This document shows, one piece after another, positions 50,115-59,149 of a stretch of 64,000 nucleotides of DNA. The notes beneath the pieces were generated by a model. It ran no database searches and was not told the DNA's origin. It worked only from the letters and a program-made list of their open reading frames with translations. The stretch lies in assembly GCA_025964695.1 (NCBI GenBank), contig JAOPYK010000004.1, positions 62,001 through 126,000 on the forward strand. The letters run 5' to 3'. Every line of letters starts with the position of its first letter. Position 1 is the first letter of the stretch. The position numbers and the translations under genes were made by a program. Source of the DNA: Streptosporangiaceae bacterium. Lineage in GTDB: Bacteria; Actinomycetota; Actinomycetes; Streptosporangiales; Streptosporangiaceae.

Positions 50115-50736
50115 TAATCCCTCCCCTGGTATCCGCCGGCACGCCCAGCGGGTGCGCGGCGTGCCGGTTGGGAGGACCATAGAGCGCCGGAAACATTGGC
50201 GAAATAATTGCGCGGGTTCTGCTGTTATTTTCGCGTAACCCGCTTTATTGCTCATAAGTCGATAAAGCTTAGAGTTTTGGTGACTTTTGCGCGTTTTGCT
50301 CAACGAGGCTTGGCGGGCTGCCGGCCACGTGCTCCGATGGGTGTGCTCTGATGGGCCGGCGCGTCAGGATGAGCCGTTGACGAGGGAGGGGTGAGCCGAT
50401 GTGGCGTTCGCGGACTCTCGGGTCACAGATCCTCCTCGGCGGTAGCCCGATCTTGTTAGGGGTTCGGCTTCGTCCGGCGGACGGCCATCCGTCTCCGTAG
50501 GGGAGGCGGGCTGCCTCCGTACGGGGGAACAGGTGGCCGTGGAAGGTAGTGCCGAAGGGTCAAAGCGATCTTCCATCGGTTGGGCCAACGCTTGCGCGGC
50601 CGTCCCGGCCGGGCTAGGGCCGGTCTGGACGAGTCTCGTCGTCGTTGCCGCGGTGTCCCGGACAGGTCGCCGTTTTGTGCATATTGCTCACGAGCCGCCA
50701 ATAGGCTGATTTGTCCTCGCTTGACATACTCATGGC
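50115..50736. other. 622-base divergent intergenic region
   Basis: No gene is visible here. The part from about 50185 to 50300 is unusually AT-rich for this DNA. It contains the inverted repeat GCGGGTT/AACCCGC at 50212-50243 with an 18-base centre, and on the minus strand GTTAC-n6-ATAAC, a weak likeness to half a GlnR box. It probably carries the ABC operon promoter. The part from 50340 to 50700 is GC-rich and holds nothing I recognise. A CATACT at 50725-50730 could give a leaderless histidine kinase transcript. Confidence 0.5.
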
Positions 50737-52320
50737 ATGTGGCCCTTCGGCCGGAAGCTGTCCACTCGCATCCTGACCAGCCAACTCACCATACTGGTGG
50801 CGAGCATGCTGGTCGGCTTCGCGCTGTTCGCCCACGAGGAGCGCGCCCAGCTCGACACGCAGTACAAGCAGCGTGTCCTGGCCATCGCCCGGACCGTCGC
50901 GACCACACCCGAGATCAAGGCCGCCATGGAGTACGGCGGCGCGGGCGACCTCGTCCAGCGCACCGCCGAGCGGATCCGGACCGCCACCCATGCCACCTAC
51001 ATCGTGGTGATCGACACGCGCGGGATCCGGCACTCCCACCCCAATCCGGCGTTGATCGGCCGGCCCATCGAGGAGCCCCTGATCAGCGACGACAACGACC
51101 ATGTCGGCATCGACAACGGAAGCCTCGGCCGCTCCGCCAACGGCAAGGCCCCGATCACCGGGCCCACCGGCGCGTTCGTGGGTGAGGTCTCCGCAGGGAT
51201 CTCCGAAAATGAGGTTTCCGGTGCGCTGTGGGGGGTCCTGCCCGCCTTCGCCCTATGGTTCGGCCTGGCGCTGGGCTTTGGTGCCATCGCCTCCTATGCG
51301 CTGGCCTGGCGGCTCAAACGGCGCACCTTCGGACTGGAACTCGAGGAGATCGCCAAACTGCTCCAGGAGCGCGAGGCCATGCTGCACGGCATAAAGGAGG
51401 GCGTGATCGCCTTCGACCCCGCCGGGCTGGTGACCATCGTGAACGACGAGGCGCGGCGGCTGCTCGGGCTGAGCACCGCGGGGCTCGGGTTCCCGCTGGA
51501 GGAGCTGTTGCCGCCCGGAAGGCTACGTGATCTGCTCGCGGGCAACACCGGCGGCCTCGACGCGGTGGTCCTCACCGATGAGCACTACCTCACCGTCAAC
51601 CGGAGGCCGGTGACCCTGAGCGGCCGCGAGTTCGGGGCCGTCGTCACTCTGCGGGATCGCACTGAGCTCTCCGGCCTGCTGCGCGAGCTGGACAGCGTAC
51701 GGGGCCTGACCGACGCCTTGCGGGCCCAGCAGCACGAGTTCTCCAACCGCATGCACACCGTCGCCGGGCTGCTGGAGCTCGGTGAGCCCGAGGAGGCGCT
51801 GGCCTACCTGACCGCGGCCGAGGGCGCTGAGGCCGCGCTGTCGGAGTCGGTACGGGAGCGAATCGCCAACCCTCTGGTGGTCGGGCTGATCCTGGCCAAG
51901 TCCACGGTCGCTGCCGAACGAGACGTCACCCTCACCCTGACCGACGACTCCTGGCTGGGTGACTCGCCGCCCCATGTGCAGGGGCTGCTGACCGTCCTCG
52001 GCAACTTGATCGACAACGCCATCGACGCGGCTGCCGGAACTCCGGACGCCGCGGTGACGGTTCGGCTCACCGACGGTGACGGCATCACCATGGTCGTCTC
52101 CGATACCGGCCTCGGCATCCCGCCCGGCGCCGCCGACTCGATCTTCGTGGACGGTTACAGCACGAAGCCGCAGACCCACATCCTGCGCCGGGGTCTCGGC
52201 CTGGCGATCGTGCACCGCCTGGTGCAGCGGCTCAACGGCCAGATCGAGGTAAGCGAGGGCGCCGGCGCGGTGTTCACAGTCGAGCTGCCGAGCGCCACCA
52301 TGGCGAGGAGCGCCCCATGA
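50737..52320 (+). CDS. CitA/DcuS-type sensor histidine kinase
   Basis: A 527-residue membrane sensor. There is a transmembrane helix at about residues 15-32, an extracytoplasmic PDC/PAS sensor domain to about 165 (YIVVIDTRGIRHSHPNPALIGRP is the typical citrate/dicarboxylate-sensor strand), a second helix at about 168-190, a cytosolic PAS, then the SpoOB-like phosphoacceptor QQHEFSNRMHTVAGLLELG with the His. The ATPase boxes are NLIDNAIDAA, DTGLGIP and GLGLAIVHRLV. No Shine-Dalgarno is seen. It probably senses an organic acid. It overlaps its response regulator by four bases. Confidence 0.94.
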   Translation: MWPFGRKLSTRILTSQLTILVASMLVGFALFAHEERAQLDTQYKQRVLAIARTVATTPEIKAAMEYGGAGDLVQRTAERIRTATHATYIVVIDTRGIRHSHPNPALIGRPIEEPLISDDNDHVGIDNGSLGRSANGKAPITGPTGAFVGEVSAGISENEVSGALWGVLPAFALWFGLALGFGAIASYALAWRLKRRTFGLELEEIAKLLQEREAMLHGIKEGVIAFDPAGLVTIVNDEARRLLGLSTAGLGFPLEELLPPGRLRDLLAGNTGGLDAVVLTDEHYLTVNRRPVTLSGREFGAVVTLRDRTELSGLLRELDSVRGLTDALRAQQHEFSNRMHTVAGLLELGEPEEALAYLTAAEGAEAALSESVRERIANPLVVGLILAKSTVAAERDVTLTLTDDSWLGDSPPHVQGLLTVLGNLIDNAIDAAAGTPDAAVTVRLTDGDGITMVVSDTGLGIPPGAADSIFVDGYSTKPQTHILRRGLGLAIVHRLVQRLNGQIEVSEGAGAVFTVELPSATMARSAP

Positions 52321-53003
52321 TCGGAGTCTTGGTCGCCGACGACGACTTCCATGTCGCCAAAATCCACACCGCCTACGTCGAGCGCCTGCCGGGATTCGTC
52401 GTGCTGGGCCAGGCGCACAGCGCCGCAGAGGCACTGTCCGCCGTCGGCACGCTGCACCCGGACCTCGTGCTGCTCGATCTCTACCTGCCCGACGGCAACG
52501 GCCTCGACGTCATCCGTCAGCTGGTGGACGGCGCGCACCGGCCCGACATCGTGGTGATCACGGCTGCCCGGGACATGGCCAGCGTTCGCACCGCCATGCA
52601 GCTGGGCGCCGTGCACTATCTGGTCAAGCCGTTCGGCTTCGGCGCGCTGCGCGAGCGGCTGGTCGCCTACCAGGGGTTGCGCGAGCGGCTCATCACCCTG
52701 GACCAGGAGGGCCACGCCGACCAGGCCGAGGTGGACGCGCTGTACGGGCTGTTGCGTGGGCCTGCCGCGCTTCCGGCGAGCCTGCCCAAGGGCCACTCCG
52801 CCCCCACCCTGGAACGGGTCCGGGACGCGGTCCGCTCCGCCCCGGACGACGTGTCGGCCGCCGACGTCGCCGGCGCCGTCGGCATCAGCCGCCCGACGGC
52901 CCAGAGGTACCTCACCTATCTGGCCCAGCACGGCGTGGTACAGCTCCGGCTCCGGTACGGCACGACCGGGCGGCCAGAGCACCGCTACAGCGCGGCCCCG
53001 TAG
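52317..53003 (+). CDS. CitB/DcuR-type response regulator
   Basis: A 228-residue regulator. The receiver domain has the acidic pair DDD (about residue 9), phospho-Asp in LVLLDLYLPDGNG and Lys in YLVKPFG. The C-terminal HTH reads SAADVAGAVGISRPTAQRYLTYLAQHG, the CitB-type ending. It is coupled to the sensor kinase by ATGA. The divergent NitT-type transporter operon is its likeliest local target, which is inference. Confidence 0.93.
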   Translation: MIGVLVADDDFHVAKIHTAYVERLPGFVVLGQAHSAAEALSAVGTLHPDLVLLDLYLPDGNGLDVIRQLVDGAHRPDIVVITAARDMASVRTAMQLGAVHYLVKPFGFGALRERLVAYQGLRERLITLDQEGHADQAEVDALYGLLRGPAALPASLPKGHSAPTLERVRDAVRSAPDDVSAADVAGAVGISRPTAQRYLTYLAQHGVVQLRLRYGTTGRPEHRYSAAP

Positions 53004-53030
53004 TCCGCCAGGCCCGGGTTCAGGTTCGCC

Positions 53031-53093
53031 GGGAGCCGGGAGCCGGGAGCCGGGAGCCGGGAGCCGGAAGCCGGAAGCCGGAAGCCGGAAGCC
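53031..53093. repeat. 7-bp tandem repeat, nine units
   Basis: GGGAGCC five times (53031-53065), then GGAAGCC four times (53066-53093), directly abutting the terminator stem. It is located 28 bases after the response regulator stop. Confidence 0.95.
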
Positions 53094-53127
53094 CGGGGGC
53101 CACGCCGCGTCGCGCGGCCCCCGGGCT
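53090..53127. terminator. Bidirectional hairpin terminator
   Basis: AGCCCGGGGGCC (53090-53101) pairs perfectly with GGCCCCCGGGCT (53116-53127) around a GC-rich 14-base loop. It sits between the convergent response regulator and phosphoesterase genes. The remaining gap to 53255 holds only degenerate GGTCAGC/GATCTGC repeats. Confidence 0.75.
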
Positions 53128-53255
53128 CCCAGCTCAGCTGAACCCGATCAGGGCTGATCAGCTTGGTCAGCACCGATCTGCATGGTCAGCTCCGATCTGC
53201 ACAGGTCAGCACTGATCAGTTCCGGTCGGTTCCAGCCAGTGCCGGCCGGCTGCGG

Positions 53256-54878
53256 TCAGCTCCACCAGGAGGTGGACAGAGCGCCGCGCAGGTCGGCGAC
53301 CTTCGCGTCCCGGGTGCCCAGCGGCTTCAGCCCGAGGCCCCGTTCGATGGTCGCCAGGATCGACGTGGTGTCATACACGGTGTGGTCGACGCCCGAGTGC
53401 GGCAGTGACGCGCTCAGCACGAGCGTCGGCACCCGCGTGCCGGGGCCGAACTGGTCGGACACGCCCTGGGTCGGGCTGCCCTTGCCGGGCGGCGGCACAT
53501 GGTCAAAGGATCCGCCGAACTCGTCGTAGGTGACGACGACGAGGGTGTCCTTGGCCTGCGGTCCGCTCTGGATCGCCTTCAGCAGATCGACCAGGTGATC
53601 ACTGCCCCCGGACTCGCCGGTGTAGCCGGGGTGCTCGTTCTCTGCACCGTACGGCTTGACAAAGCTCACGGTCGGCAGCGTGCCCTGCTGGGCCGCGGAC
53701 AGGAACTCGGTCTCGTCCTTCAGATGCGCCCGCCCGGGAGTCCCGGGCGCGTACGCGGCGAAGTAGTTGAACGGCTGGTGGTGGTACTGGAACAGCGCGC
53801 CCGGGTGTCCGGAGTTCGCGTCGTTCCAGCCGCCCGCGTACCAGGCCCAGGGAACGTTCTTGGCACTCAGCCGGTCGCCGATGTTCGGGTAGGCGGTGTC
53901 GTCGATCAGCGGCAGCTTGGCCCCGCCGCCGGCCGGCGCGCTGGACGGCTGCATCGTGTTGACGCCGTAGTCGCCGCAGGCCACGTTGGGGTTGGCCGTC
54001 GGCCCGCACGCCTGGGTGAGCTGCCCGTCCTTGACGGCCGTGGTGGGCGTGTAGAGCGGGTAGGTGTTCGGGAAGCCGTTGGCGTCCACCACCGAGTGCA
54101 GGCCCGCGTCGGCTCCGCCCGGACCGGCAGCGGTGTCGACGGGAGCGCGGCCCGCGATCAGGTACTGGTGGTTGAGGAAGGAGCCGCCGAACGCGCCCTG
54201 GAAGAAGTGATCGGCGATCACGTAGTGCGGGGCGCCCTGGGAGTGCAGGTAGGTGTAGATGGGCAGCGTCTTCGTGTCATAGGTGCCCATGCTCAGGCCG
54301 ACCGCGTCGCTGCCGGTGACGTAGCGGTTCTGCTTGCCACCGTTGATCTGGTACTGCTCCTGGTAGAAGCGGTGCACCAGGTCCCGGGTGCAGCCGCCGG
54401 GCACGGCGCCGGCGCTGTCCTTGAGGACGCCGTTCGGCGCGAACACGCCCGGCGCGGGACAGGTCTTGTCGGCCGGGTGGATGTAGTCGTCGATCGAGAA
54501 CTGCTGGTTGCCGAAGTGGCTGGCGGTCACCTTGTGCGCCGGGTCCTGGCAGGTCGAGGTGAGCGGGCTCGGGGCGGTCAGGTTGACGTCATTCTGCAGC
54601 AGGCAGCCATATGGCTCACCGTTCTGGGCGACTTGCTGGACGGCGTGCTCGCCCGTTTGTTGCTGCACGCCGTCGACGCGCTGGCCGTTGACCGTGCCCC
54701 AGCCGCCGTACAAGTTGTCGAAGCTGTGGTTCTCCTGGTAGATCACCACCACGTGGTGGTATTTCCCGACCACCGTTGACGAATGGCTCGCGGCGCCGGC
54801 GCTGGGCGAGGTCATCACGGTCGCGGTCGCGATCGCGCCGGCCGCCGCACAGATTTTGAACAGGTGTCGTCGTCGCAC
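53256..54878 (-). CDS. Secreted phospholipase-C-like phosphoesterase
   Basis: 540 residues from GTG 54878, with GAGGAGAGAGAC just upstream. The N-terminus RRRHLFKICAAAGAIATATV...AGA is a signal peptide with a twin-arginine look. The family PF04185 motifs are HVVVIYQENHSFDNLYG at residue 40, DHFFQGAFGGSFLNHQYLIAG and VVTYDEFGGSFDHVPPPGKG, which carry the metal and Thr/Asn catalytic residues of the AcpA/PLC superfamily. It probably releases phosphate from extracellular phosphodiesters or monoesters. It is convergent with the CitB-type regulator. Confidence 0.92.
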   Translation of the reverse strand: MRRRHLFKICAAAGAIATATVMTSPSAGAASHSSTVVGKYHHVVVIYQENHSFDNLYGGWGTVNGQRVDGVQQQTGEHAVQQVAQNGEPYGCLLQNDVNLTAPSPLTSTCQDPAHKVTASHFGNQQFSIDDYIHPADKTCPAPGVFAPNGVLKDSAGAVPGGCTRDLVHRFYQEQYQINGGKQNRYVTGSDAVGLSMGTYDTKTLPIYTYLHSQGAPHYVIADHFFQGAFGGSFLNHQYLIAGRAPVDTAAGPGGADAGLHSVVDANGFPNTYPLYTPTTAVKDGQLTQACGPTANPNVACGDYGVNTMQPSSAPAGGGAKLPLIDDTAYPNIGDRLSAKNVPWAWYAGGWNDANSGHPGALFQYHHQPFNYFAAYAPGTPGRAHLKDETEFLSAAQQGTLPTVSFVKPYGAENEHPGYTGESGGSDHLVDLLKAIQSGPQAKDTLVVVTYDEFGGSFDHVPPPGKGSPTQGVSDQFGPGTRVPTLVLSASLPHSGVDHTVYDTTSILATIERGLGLKPLGTRDAKVADLRGALSTSWWS

Positions 54879-55008
54879 GTCTCTCTCCTCTGGCTCCTCT
54901 GGCTCGGAGCCCGTTCGACGATGCTCCGAGCGGAGGATCACCGCAAGAGATAAATCATGTCGTTTCCGGAGAGTACGTGCTTTGTTCCCGGATCGTAGCC
55001 GCAGCCGT

Positions 55009-55527
55009 TTAATACTCGTATATCTGCACGGTCGGCGCGTGCTGATACCAGGAGGCGATGATCGACGAGGTGCGATCACCGGCGGCGAAGTCCACCCGCA
55101 GCCACCCGGTGCCGGGGGTCACCTTTGTCCCGTATCCCTGGGCCGGGGTGGCCGAGACCAGGCGCGCCGCCCCCGAGGTCAGCGAGAACGCGGCCCGGCC
55201 ACCCCGGGAGGTGAAGCTGCGCACGTTCGCGGGCCGGCTCGCCGCGGATGGGCTCGCGGGGGCCGAGGACGGCCGGAGGGCGGACCGGGGAGTGCGGCGG
55301 GGCGGCCGGACGGTGGGCGTGGCCCCGGGCGTGCCGCCGGTGGTGGGCGGCGCCGGACTGGCGTGGATGACCGGCCCGACCACGGGGATCGCGCCCGGCT
55401 GGTCGAACACCGCGCCGCGCAGCACGGCACGGACGCCGAGCCAGGACAGCGTGACGGACAGACCGGTGGCCCCCGCCCACAGGGCGAGGTACAGCACGGC
55501 TCGGCGCATCAGCACATAGTGCACCAT
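55009..55527 (-). CDS. Hypothetical membrane-anchored protein
   Basis: 172 residues: one N-terminal membrane helix (RRAVLYLALWAGATGLSVTLSWLGVRAVL), then a Pro/Thr/Ser/Ala-rich linker to about residue 105, and a small C-terminal extracellular domain (FSLTSGAARLVSATPAQGYGTKVTPGTGWLRVDF ... ASWYQHAPTVQIYEY). I do not recognise a named family. It is divergent from the OmpR-type two-component system with 29 bases between starts, so a sensing or reporting partner role for that system is possible. The start may be ATG 55509. Confidence 0.7.
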   Translation of the reverse strand: MVHYVLMRRAVLYLALWAGATGLSVTLSWLGVRAVLRGAVFDQPGAIPVVGPVIHASPAPPTTGGTPGATPTVRPPRRTPRSALRPSSAPASPSAASRPANVRSFTSRGGRAAFSLTSGAARLVSATPAQGYGTKVTPGTGWLRVDFAAGDRTSSIIASWYQHAPTVQIYEY

Positions 55528-55556
55528 CGCCGGACGGATGCCGTACGGTTCCGGGC

Positions 55557-56240
55557 ATGGCGAGTGTGCTCGTGGTCGAGGACGACCAGATGGTGCGGGC
55601 GGCGCTCATCCGGGACCTGTCGGCCCGTGGCCATGTCGTACGAAGCGTCGGCACGGCTCTGGACGCGCTGCGGGAGGTGGCTCGGAAACCCCCGGACGTG
55701 GTCATCCTGGATCTCGGGCTGCCGGACCTGGACGGGGCCGAGGCGCTCAAGATGCTGCGCGGCGTCTCCGAGGTCCCGGTGATCGTCGCCACCGCCCGGG
55801 ACGACGAGACCGAGATCGTGCGGCTGCTGAACGCCGGCGCCGACGACTATCTGGTCAAGCCGTTCTCCGGGGAGCATCTGAGCGCCCGGCTGGCGGCGGT
55901 GCTACGCCGCACCGCCGCCCGCGGCGACGCCCGGCCGGCGACGCTGCTGCTGGTGGGCGGGCTGAGCGTGGATCTGGACCGGCGGGAGGCCAGCCTGGAC
56001 GGCGCCGCGCTCGAACTCACCCGCAGGGAGTTCGACCTGCTCGGCTATCTCGCGGCACAGGCGGGCCGGGTGGTTCCCCGGCGCGAGCTGCTGACCGAGG
56101 TATGGCGCCAGTCCTACGGCGACGACCAGACCATCGACGTGCATCTGTCGTGGCTGCGCCGCAAGCTCGGCGAGACCGCGTCCGCACCGCGCTACCTGCA
56201 CACGGTACGGGGCGTCGGCGTCAGGCTCTCGGCACCGTGA
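55557..56240 (+). CDS. OmpR-family response regulator
   Basis: A 227-residue regulator. The receiver domain has VVEDD, phospho-Asp in VVILDLGLPDLDG, and Lys in DDYLVKPFSGEHL. The winged-helix DNA-binding domain is LELTRREFDLLGYLAAQAGRVVPRRELLTEVW and the wing DVHLSWLRRKLGE ... VRGVGVRL. It is coupled to the kinase gene by a four-base GTGA overlap. Target genes are unknown. Confidence 0.94.
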   Translation: MASVLVVEDDQMVRAALIRDLSARGHVVRSVGTALDALREVARKPPDVVILDLGLPDLDGAEALKMLRGVSEVPVIVATARDDETEIVRLLNAGADDYLVKPFSGEHLSARLAAVLRRTAARGDARPATLLLVGGLSVDLDRREASLDGAALELTRREFDLLGYLAAQAGRVVPRRELLTEVWRQSYGDDQTIDVHLSWLRRKLGETASAPRYLHTVRGVGVRLSAP

Positions 56241-57571
56241 GACGAGTCCTCGTGCTGGTCTCGCTGGCGGTCACCTCGATGGTGGCGCTGGCGTTCCTGA
56301 TCCCGCTGGGGCTCACCGTGCGGGAGATCGCCCGGGACAGAGCGCTGTCGGACGCGGAGCGGCAGGCCGGCGCCCTCGGCCCGGCACTGGCCATCACCAC
56401 CGACCGGCCCGCGCTGGAGCGCGCGGTGGCGAGCACCCAGGCCGGCGCGGCCGGGCGCATGACCGTGCATCTCCCCGAGGGGACGGCGATCGGCCCGGGC
56501 TGGGCCGGCCGGGCGGACCTGGACGCGGCGGCCCGGGCCGGCCGGTCCTTCGCGGCACACGTCCCCGGCGGGTTCGCGCTGCTGCAGCCCGTCGCGCTCG
56601 ACCACGGCCGCATCGCGGTGGTCGAGGTCTTTCTGCCCGGCGCGGACCTCTCCCGGGGGGTGTGGGCGGCATGGGCGGTCATGACCTGTGTGGCCGTCGC
56701 CCTGGTGGCCGGATCCGTGGCCGTCGCCGACCGGCTGGCGAACGGCGCGGTCCGCTCGGCCCGCCGGCTGGCCGGTGCCGCCGGGGCCCTCGGCGACGGA
56801 GACCTGAGCGTACGGGTGGACCCGCAGGGGCCGCCCGAGCTCCAGGAGGCCGGGAAGGCGTTCAACGCCATGGCGGACCGGGTCACCCAGCTGCTCGCGG
56901 CCGAGCGGGAGATGGCCGCGGACCTGTCGCACCGGCTGCGGACCCCGCTGGCCGCGCTGCGGCTCAACGCGGGCGCGCTCGGATCGGGGGAGCCTGCCGA
57001 CCAGACCCGGCAGGCGGTCGACCAGCTCGAACGGGAGGTCGACTTCATCATCCGCGCGGTGCGCACCCCAGGCGGGCACGGAACCTGCGACGCGGCCGAG
57101 GTGCTGCGCGGCCGGCTGCGCTTCTGGTCCGTCCTCGCCGAGGACGAGGGGCGGTCGTGGGACCTGATCGGAGCGGCCCATCCGGCGCCGGTCCCGCTGC
57201 CCGCGGCGGAACTCGCCGCCCTCGTCGACGCGCTGCTCGGCAACGTGTTCCGGCACACTCCTGAGGGCACGGACTTCGCCGTGACGCTGCACCCCGGTGA
57301 GGGCATGACCGGGATCCTCATCGCCGACGCGGGCCCCGGGATCACCGACTCCCCGGCCGCGCTGACCCGTGGCAGCAGCGGCCGTGGCTCCACTGGGCTG
57401 GGGCTCGACATCGCCCGCCGGGCGGCCGAATCGACCGGCGGCAACCTGCGGATCGACCGTTCCGCGCTCGGCGGCGCCCAGGTCCAGGTGTGGCTGCGGA
57501 CCGGCCACCGCCCTCGCCCCCGCGGTCGCATGGCGCGGCCGGGCCGTCGTGGCCGGCACGGCGGGACTTAG
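56237..57571 (+). CDS. Sensor histidine kinase (HAMP/HisKA type)
   Basis: A 444-residue membrane kinase. Transmembrane helices lie at about residues 5-28 and 140-160, with a short extracytoplasmic sensor between them and a HAMP-like linker (ARRLAGAAGALGDGDLSVRV). The HisKA box is MAADLSHRLRTPLAALRLNAGAL with the phospho-His, and the ATPase part has LLGNVFRHTP, DAGPGI and GLGLDIARRAAESTGG. The C-terminal 20 residues are Arg-rich. It is the cognate kinase of the preceding regulator. Confidence 0.93.
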   Translation: MRRVLVLVSLAVTSMVALAFLIPLGLTVREIARDRALSDAERQAGALGPALAITTDRPALERAVASTQAGAAGRMTVHLPEGTAIGPGWAGRADLDAAARAGRSFAAHVPGGFALLQPVALDHGRIAVVEVFLPGADLSRGVWAAWAVMTCVAVALVAGSVAVADRLANGAVRSARRLAGAAGALGDGDLSVRVDPQGPPELQEAGKAFNAMADRVTQLLAAEREMAADLSHRLRTPLAALRLNAGALGSGEPADQTRQAVDQLEREVDFIIRAVRTPGGHGTCDAAEVLRGRLRFWSVLAEDEGRSWDLIGAAHPAPVPLPAAELAALVDALLGNVFRHTPEGTDFAVTLHPGEGMTGILIADAGPGITDSPAALTRGSSGRGSTGLGLDIARRAAESTGGNLRIDRSALGGAQVQVWLRTGHRPRPRGRMARPGRRGRHGGT

Positions 57572-57597
57572 CGGCTGCTCAGCGCTCGAATGGGTTC

Positions 57598-57630
57598 GCA
57601 GTGACGTTGGCAGTGACGTTGGCAGTGACA
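57598..57630. repeat. 12-bp tandem repeat after the histidine kinase gene
   Basis: GCAGTGACGTTG at 57598 and 57610, then GCAGTGACA at 57622. It lies 26 bases beyond the kinase stop. Confidence 0.9.
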
Positions 57631-57740
57631 CCGGTGAGGGTTTGGACGCTGGAGGTCAGAGAGGCGGTCATGGACCGACGATTGGGTGACTCGCCGCGCC
57701 CGGGATGCCCGCGACCAGAGCACTTGGAGAGGAGACCTCG

Positions 57741-58151
57741 TTGGTGGTTTTCATAGGACTTGTCCTGGCCGCTGCGGCCGTGGTGCTCGGCGTTGACGTT
57801 GCCGTGGAGAACACCGCCCCCGCGAAGTTGACCGTGTTCGGCCGGACCGTCCCCGACGTGACGACCCAGGGGCAGGTCTTCCTCTCCGGTGTCGGATTGA
57901 CCGTGGTTCTCATCGCCGGCCTGGTGATCGCTTTCTGGGTCACCGCACGGGCGATCCGGCTCCGCCGAGAGTTCCGCTACCTGCGGGAGGAGGCCGAGGA
58001 GTCCATCACGACGCTGGAGATGGAAAAGCGCCAACTGCAGCGCGAACTCGCCAACGCCCGTCGTGGCACCGGTCGGCCATCGATGCCCTCGATGACGGCC
58101 GAGCCACCCCAGGCCACAGCGGTGCCGTCGTTCTTCGACTCCGCCGGGTAA
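57741..58151 (+). CDS. LapA-domain-like membrane protein with coiled coil
   Basis: 136 residues. The start is TTG 57741 or GTG 57744, after GAGGAG. There are two membrane helices (VVFIGLVLAAAAVVLGVDVAVENTAPAKLTVFG, then FLSGVGLTVVLIAGLVIAFWVTARAIR) spaced as in DUF1049/LapA proteins. A charged coiled-coil follows (REFRYLREEAEESITTLEMEKRQLQRELANARR), then a Pro-rich tail. It is a small envelope protein of unknown role on its own transcription unit. Confidence 0.75.
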   Translation: MVVFIGLVLAAAAVVLGVDVAVENTAPAKLTVFGRTVPDVTTQGQVFLSGVGLTVVLIAGLVIAFWVTARAIRLRREFRYLREEAEESITTLEMEKRQLQRELANARRGTGRPSMPSMTAEPPQATAVPSFFDSAG

Positions 58152-58502
58152 TAGCGACGCTCGACGGCGGTCGTCCAGGCCGTATCGCCTCAGGACTTGC
58201 CCGCTCCGTTGGCGCTCATGATGGCCGGCCAGTTGGTGTGCATCTCCCGCTTCTTCCGGACGAGACGTAGAGCCCGACTCCTCGCAACTTGGGCAGCAGA
58301 GTGGTCGGGTCGTGGTGGCTTGAGGAGACGTTTGGGGACTTTCCTGGGGAGCCGGAAAATATCGCATGACTTCGTTATGGAGGTCAGACCCGGCGACGGC
58401 GGTGAGTCGTTTCGCGTGCGGTTGCTCAACGTGCGCATCTTCCAAGCCGGACCTCAGCCGGGCATCGAGGTGGCCGTGGAGATCGTTCCCGGCACACGCG
58501 AG
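58152..58502. other. Gap with no intact gene
   Basis: Apart from the coding-like remnant at 58356-58502, the 200 bases after the LapA-like gene show no start with a ribosome-binding site and no recognisable family in any frame. Confidence 0.5.
58356..58502 (+). pseudogene. Possible gene remnant ending at the TetR gene
   Basis: This frame reads KISHDFVMEVRPGDGGESFRVR, then a Leu/Val-rich strand, GPQPGIEVAVEIVPGTRES, and resembles the C-terminal beta domain of small actinomycete proteins of unknown function (pattern: strand, G-E-x-F-R, P-x-x-G-x-E-V-x-V-x-x-D/P). It has no start nearby and runs antisense into the TetR gene, so the real end has been lost. The evidence is protein-like composition only. 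Confidence 0.3.
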
Positions 58503-59093
58503 TCAGCGGGGGAGGGCGCCGTGCAGGAAGAGGCGCAGGGCGTCGGCGGTGCCGGTGGCGGTGGCGTCGCCCGTGGACAGACGCCGGATCGCCAGGCCGT
58601 AGAACAGCGCCACCACGGTGGGGGCATGCTGCTCCGCGTCGGGGATGCCCAGGGCCGTGAGGATCGCGGTGGCCAGCCGATCGTAGACCTCGATGGAGCG
58701 TTCCGCGGCCGCCCGTAGTTCCGGATCGCGGGCGGCCTGCAGATGCAGTTCCAGGCTGGCGATCTCCTCGGGGCCATAGGAGAAGCCGACGATCGCCTTC
58801 TCCACCTCCTCCGCTGCCTGGTCGGCGTCGACCCCGGCGTCGCGCAGCTGCTCCAGCCGGGCCGTGATGCGCTCGATCTCCAGGTCCACGAAACGATTCA
58901 GGCTCTCCCTCAGCAGGTCGGCCTGGCTGGGAAAGTGGTAGGTCAGCGAGCCCAGTGACACCCCGGCCGCCTTGGCCACGGCCCGGTTGGTCACCGCGCA
59001 CATCCCGCTCTCGCCGATGAGCCGCATCGTCGCCCGCAGGATCCGCTCACGGGCCGCTTCTGGGGTGGCCGAGCCGCGCACTGTGGCATTCAT
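58503..59093 (-). CDS. TetR-family transcriptional regulator
   Basis: A 196-residue repressor. The N-terminal HTH is AARERILRATMRLIGESGMCAVTNRAVAKAAGVSLGSLTYHFPSQADLLRESL. The C-terminal ligand domain fits the TetR_C family by helix pattern and length. It is divergent from the amidase gene, and a perfect palindrome lies between the two starts, so autorepression plus control of the amidase is the obvious reading. The effector is unknown. Confidence 0.92.
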   Translation of the reverse strand: MNATVRGSATPEAARERILRATMRLIGESGMCAVTNRAVAKAAGVSLGSLTYHFPSQADLLRESLNRFVDLEIERITARLEQLRDAGVDADQAAEEVEKAIVGFSYGPEEIASLELHLQAARDPELRAAAERSIEVYDRLATAILTALGIPDAEQHAPTVVALFYGLAIRRLSTGDATATGTADALRLFLHGALPR

Positions 59094-59149
59094 CGCGATC
59101 AGTCTCTCGTAGTCGGCCGGTACTTCCCTTCATCGACCTTTCAAGACTA

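Noticed and set aside
58190..58438. Minus-strand frame ending IMSANGAGKS, like a Walker A motif
   Set aside because: The motif falls at the very end with no ATPase sequence around it, no ribosome-binding site and no homologous features.
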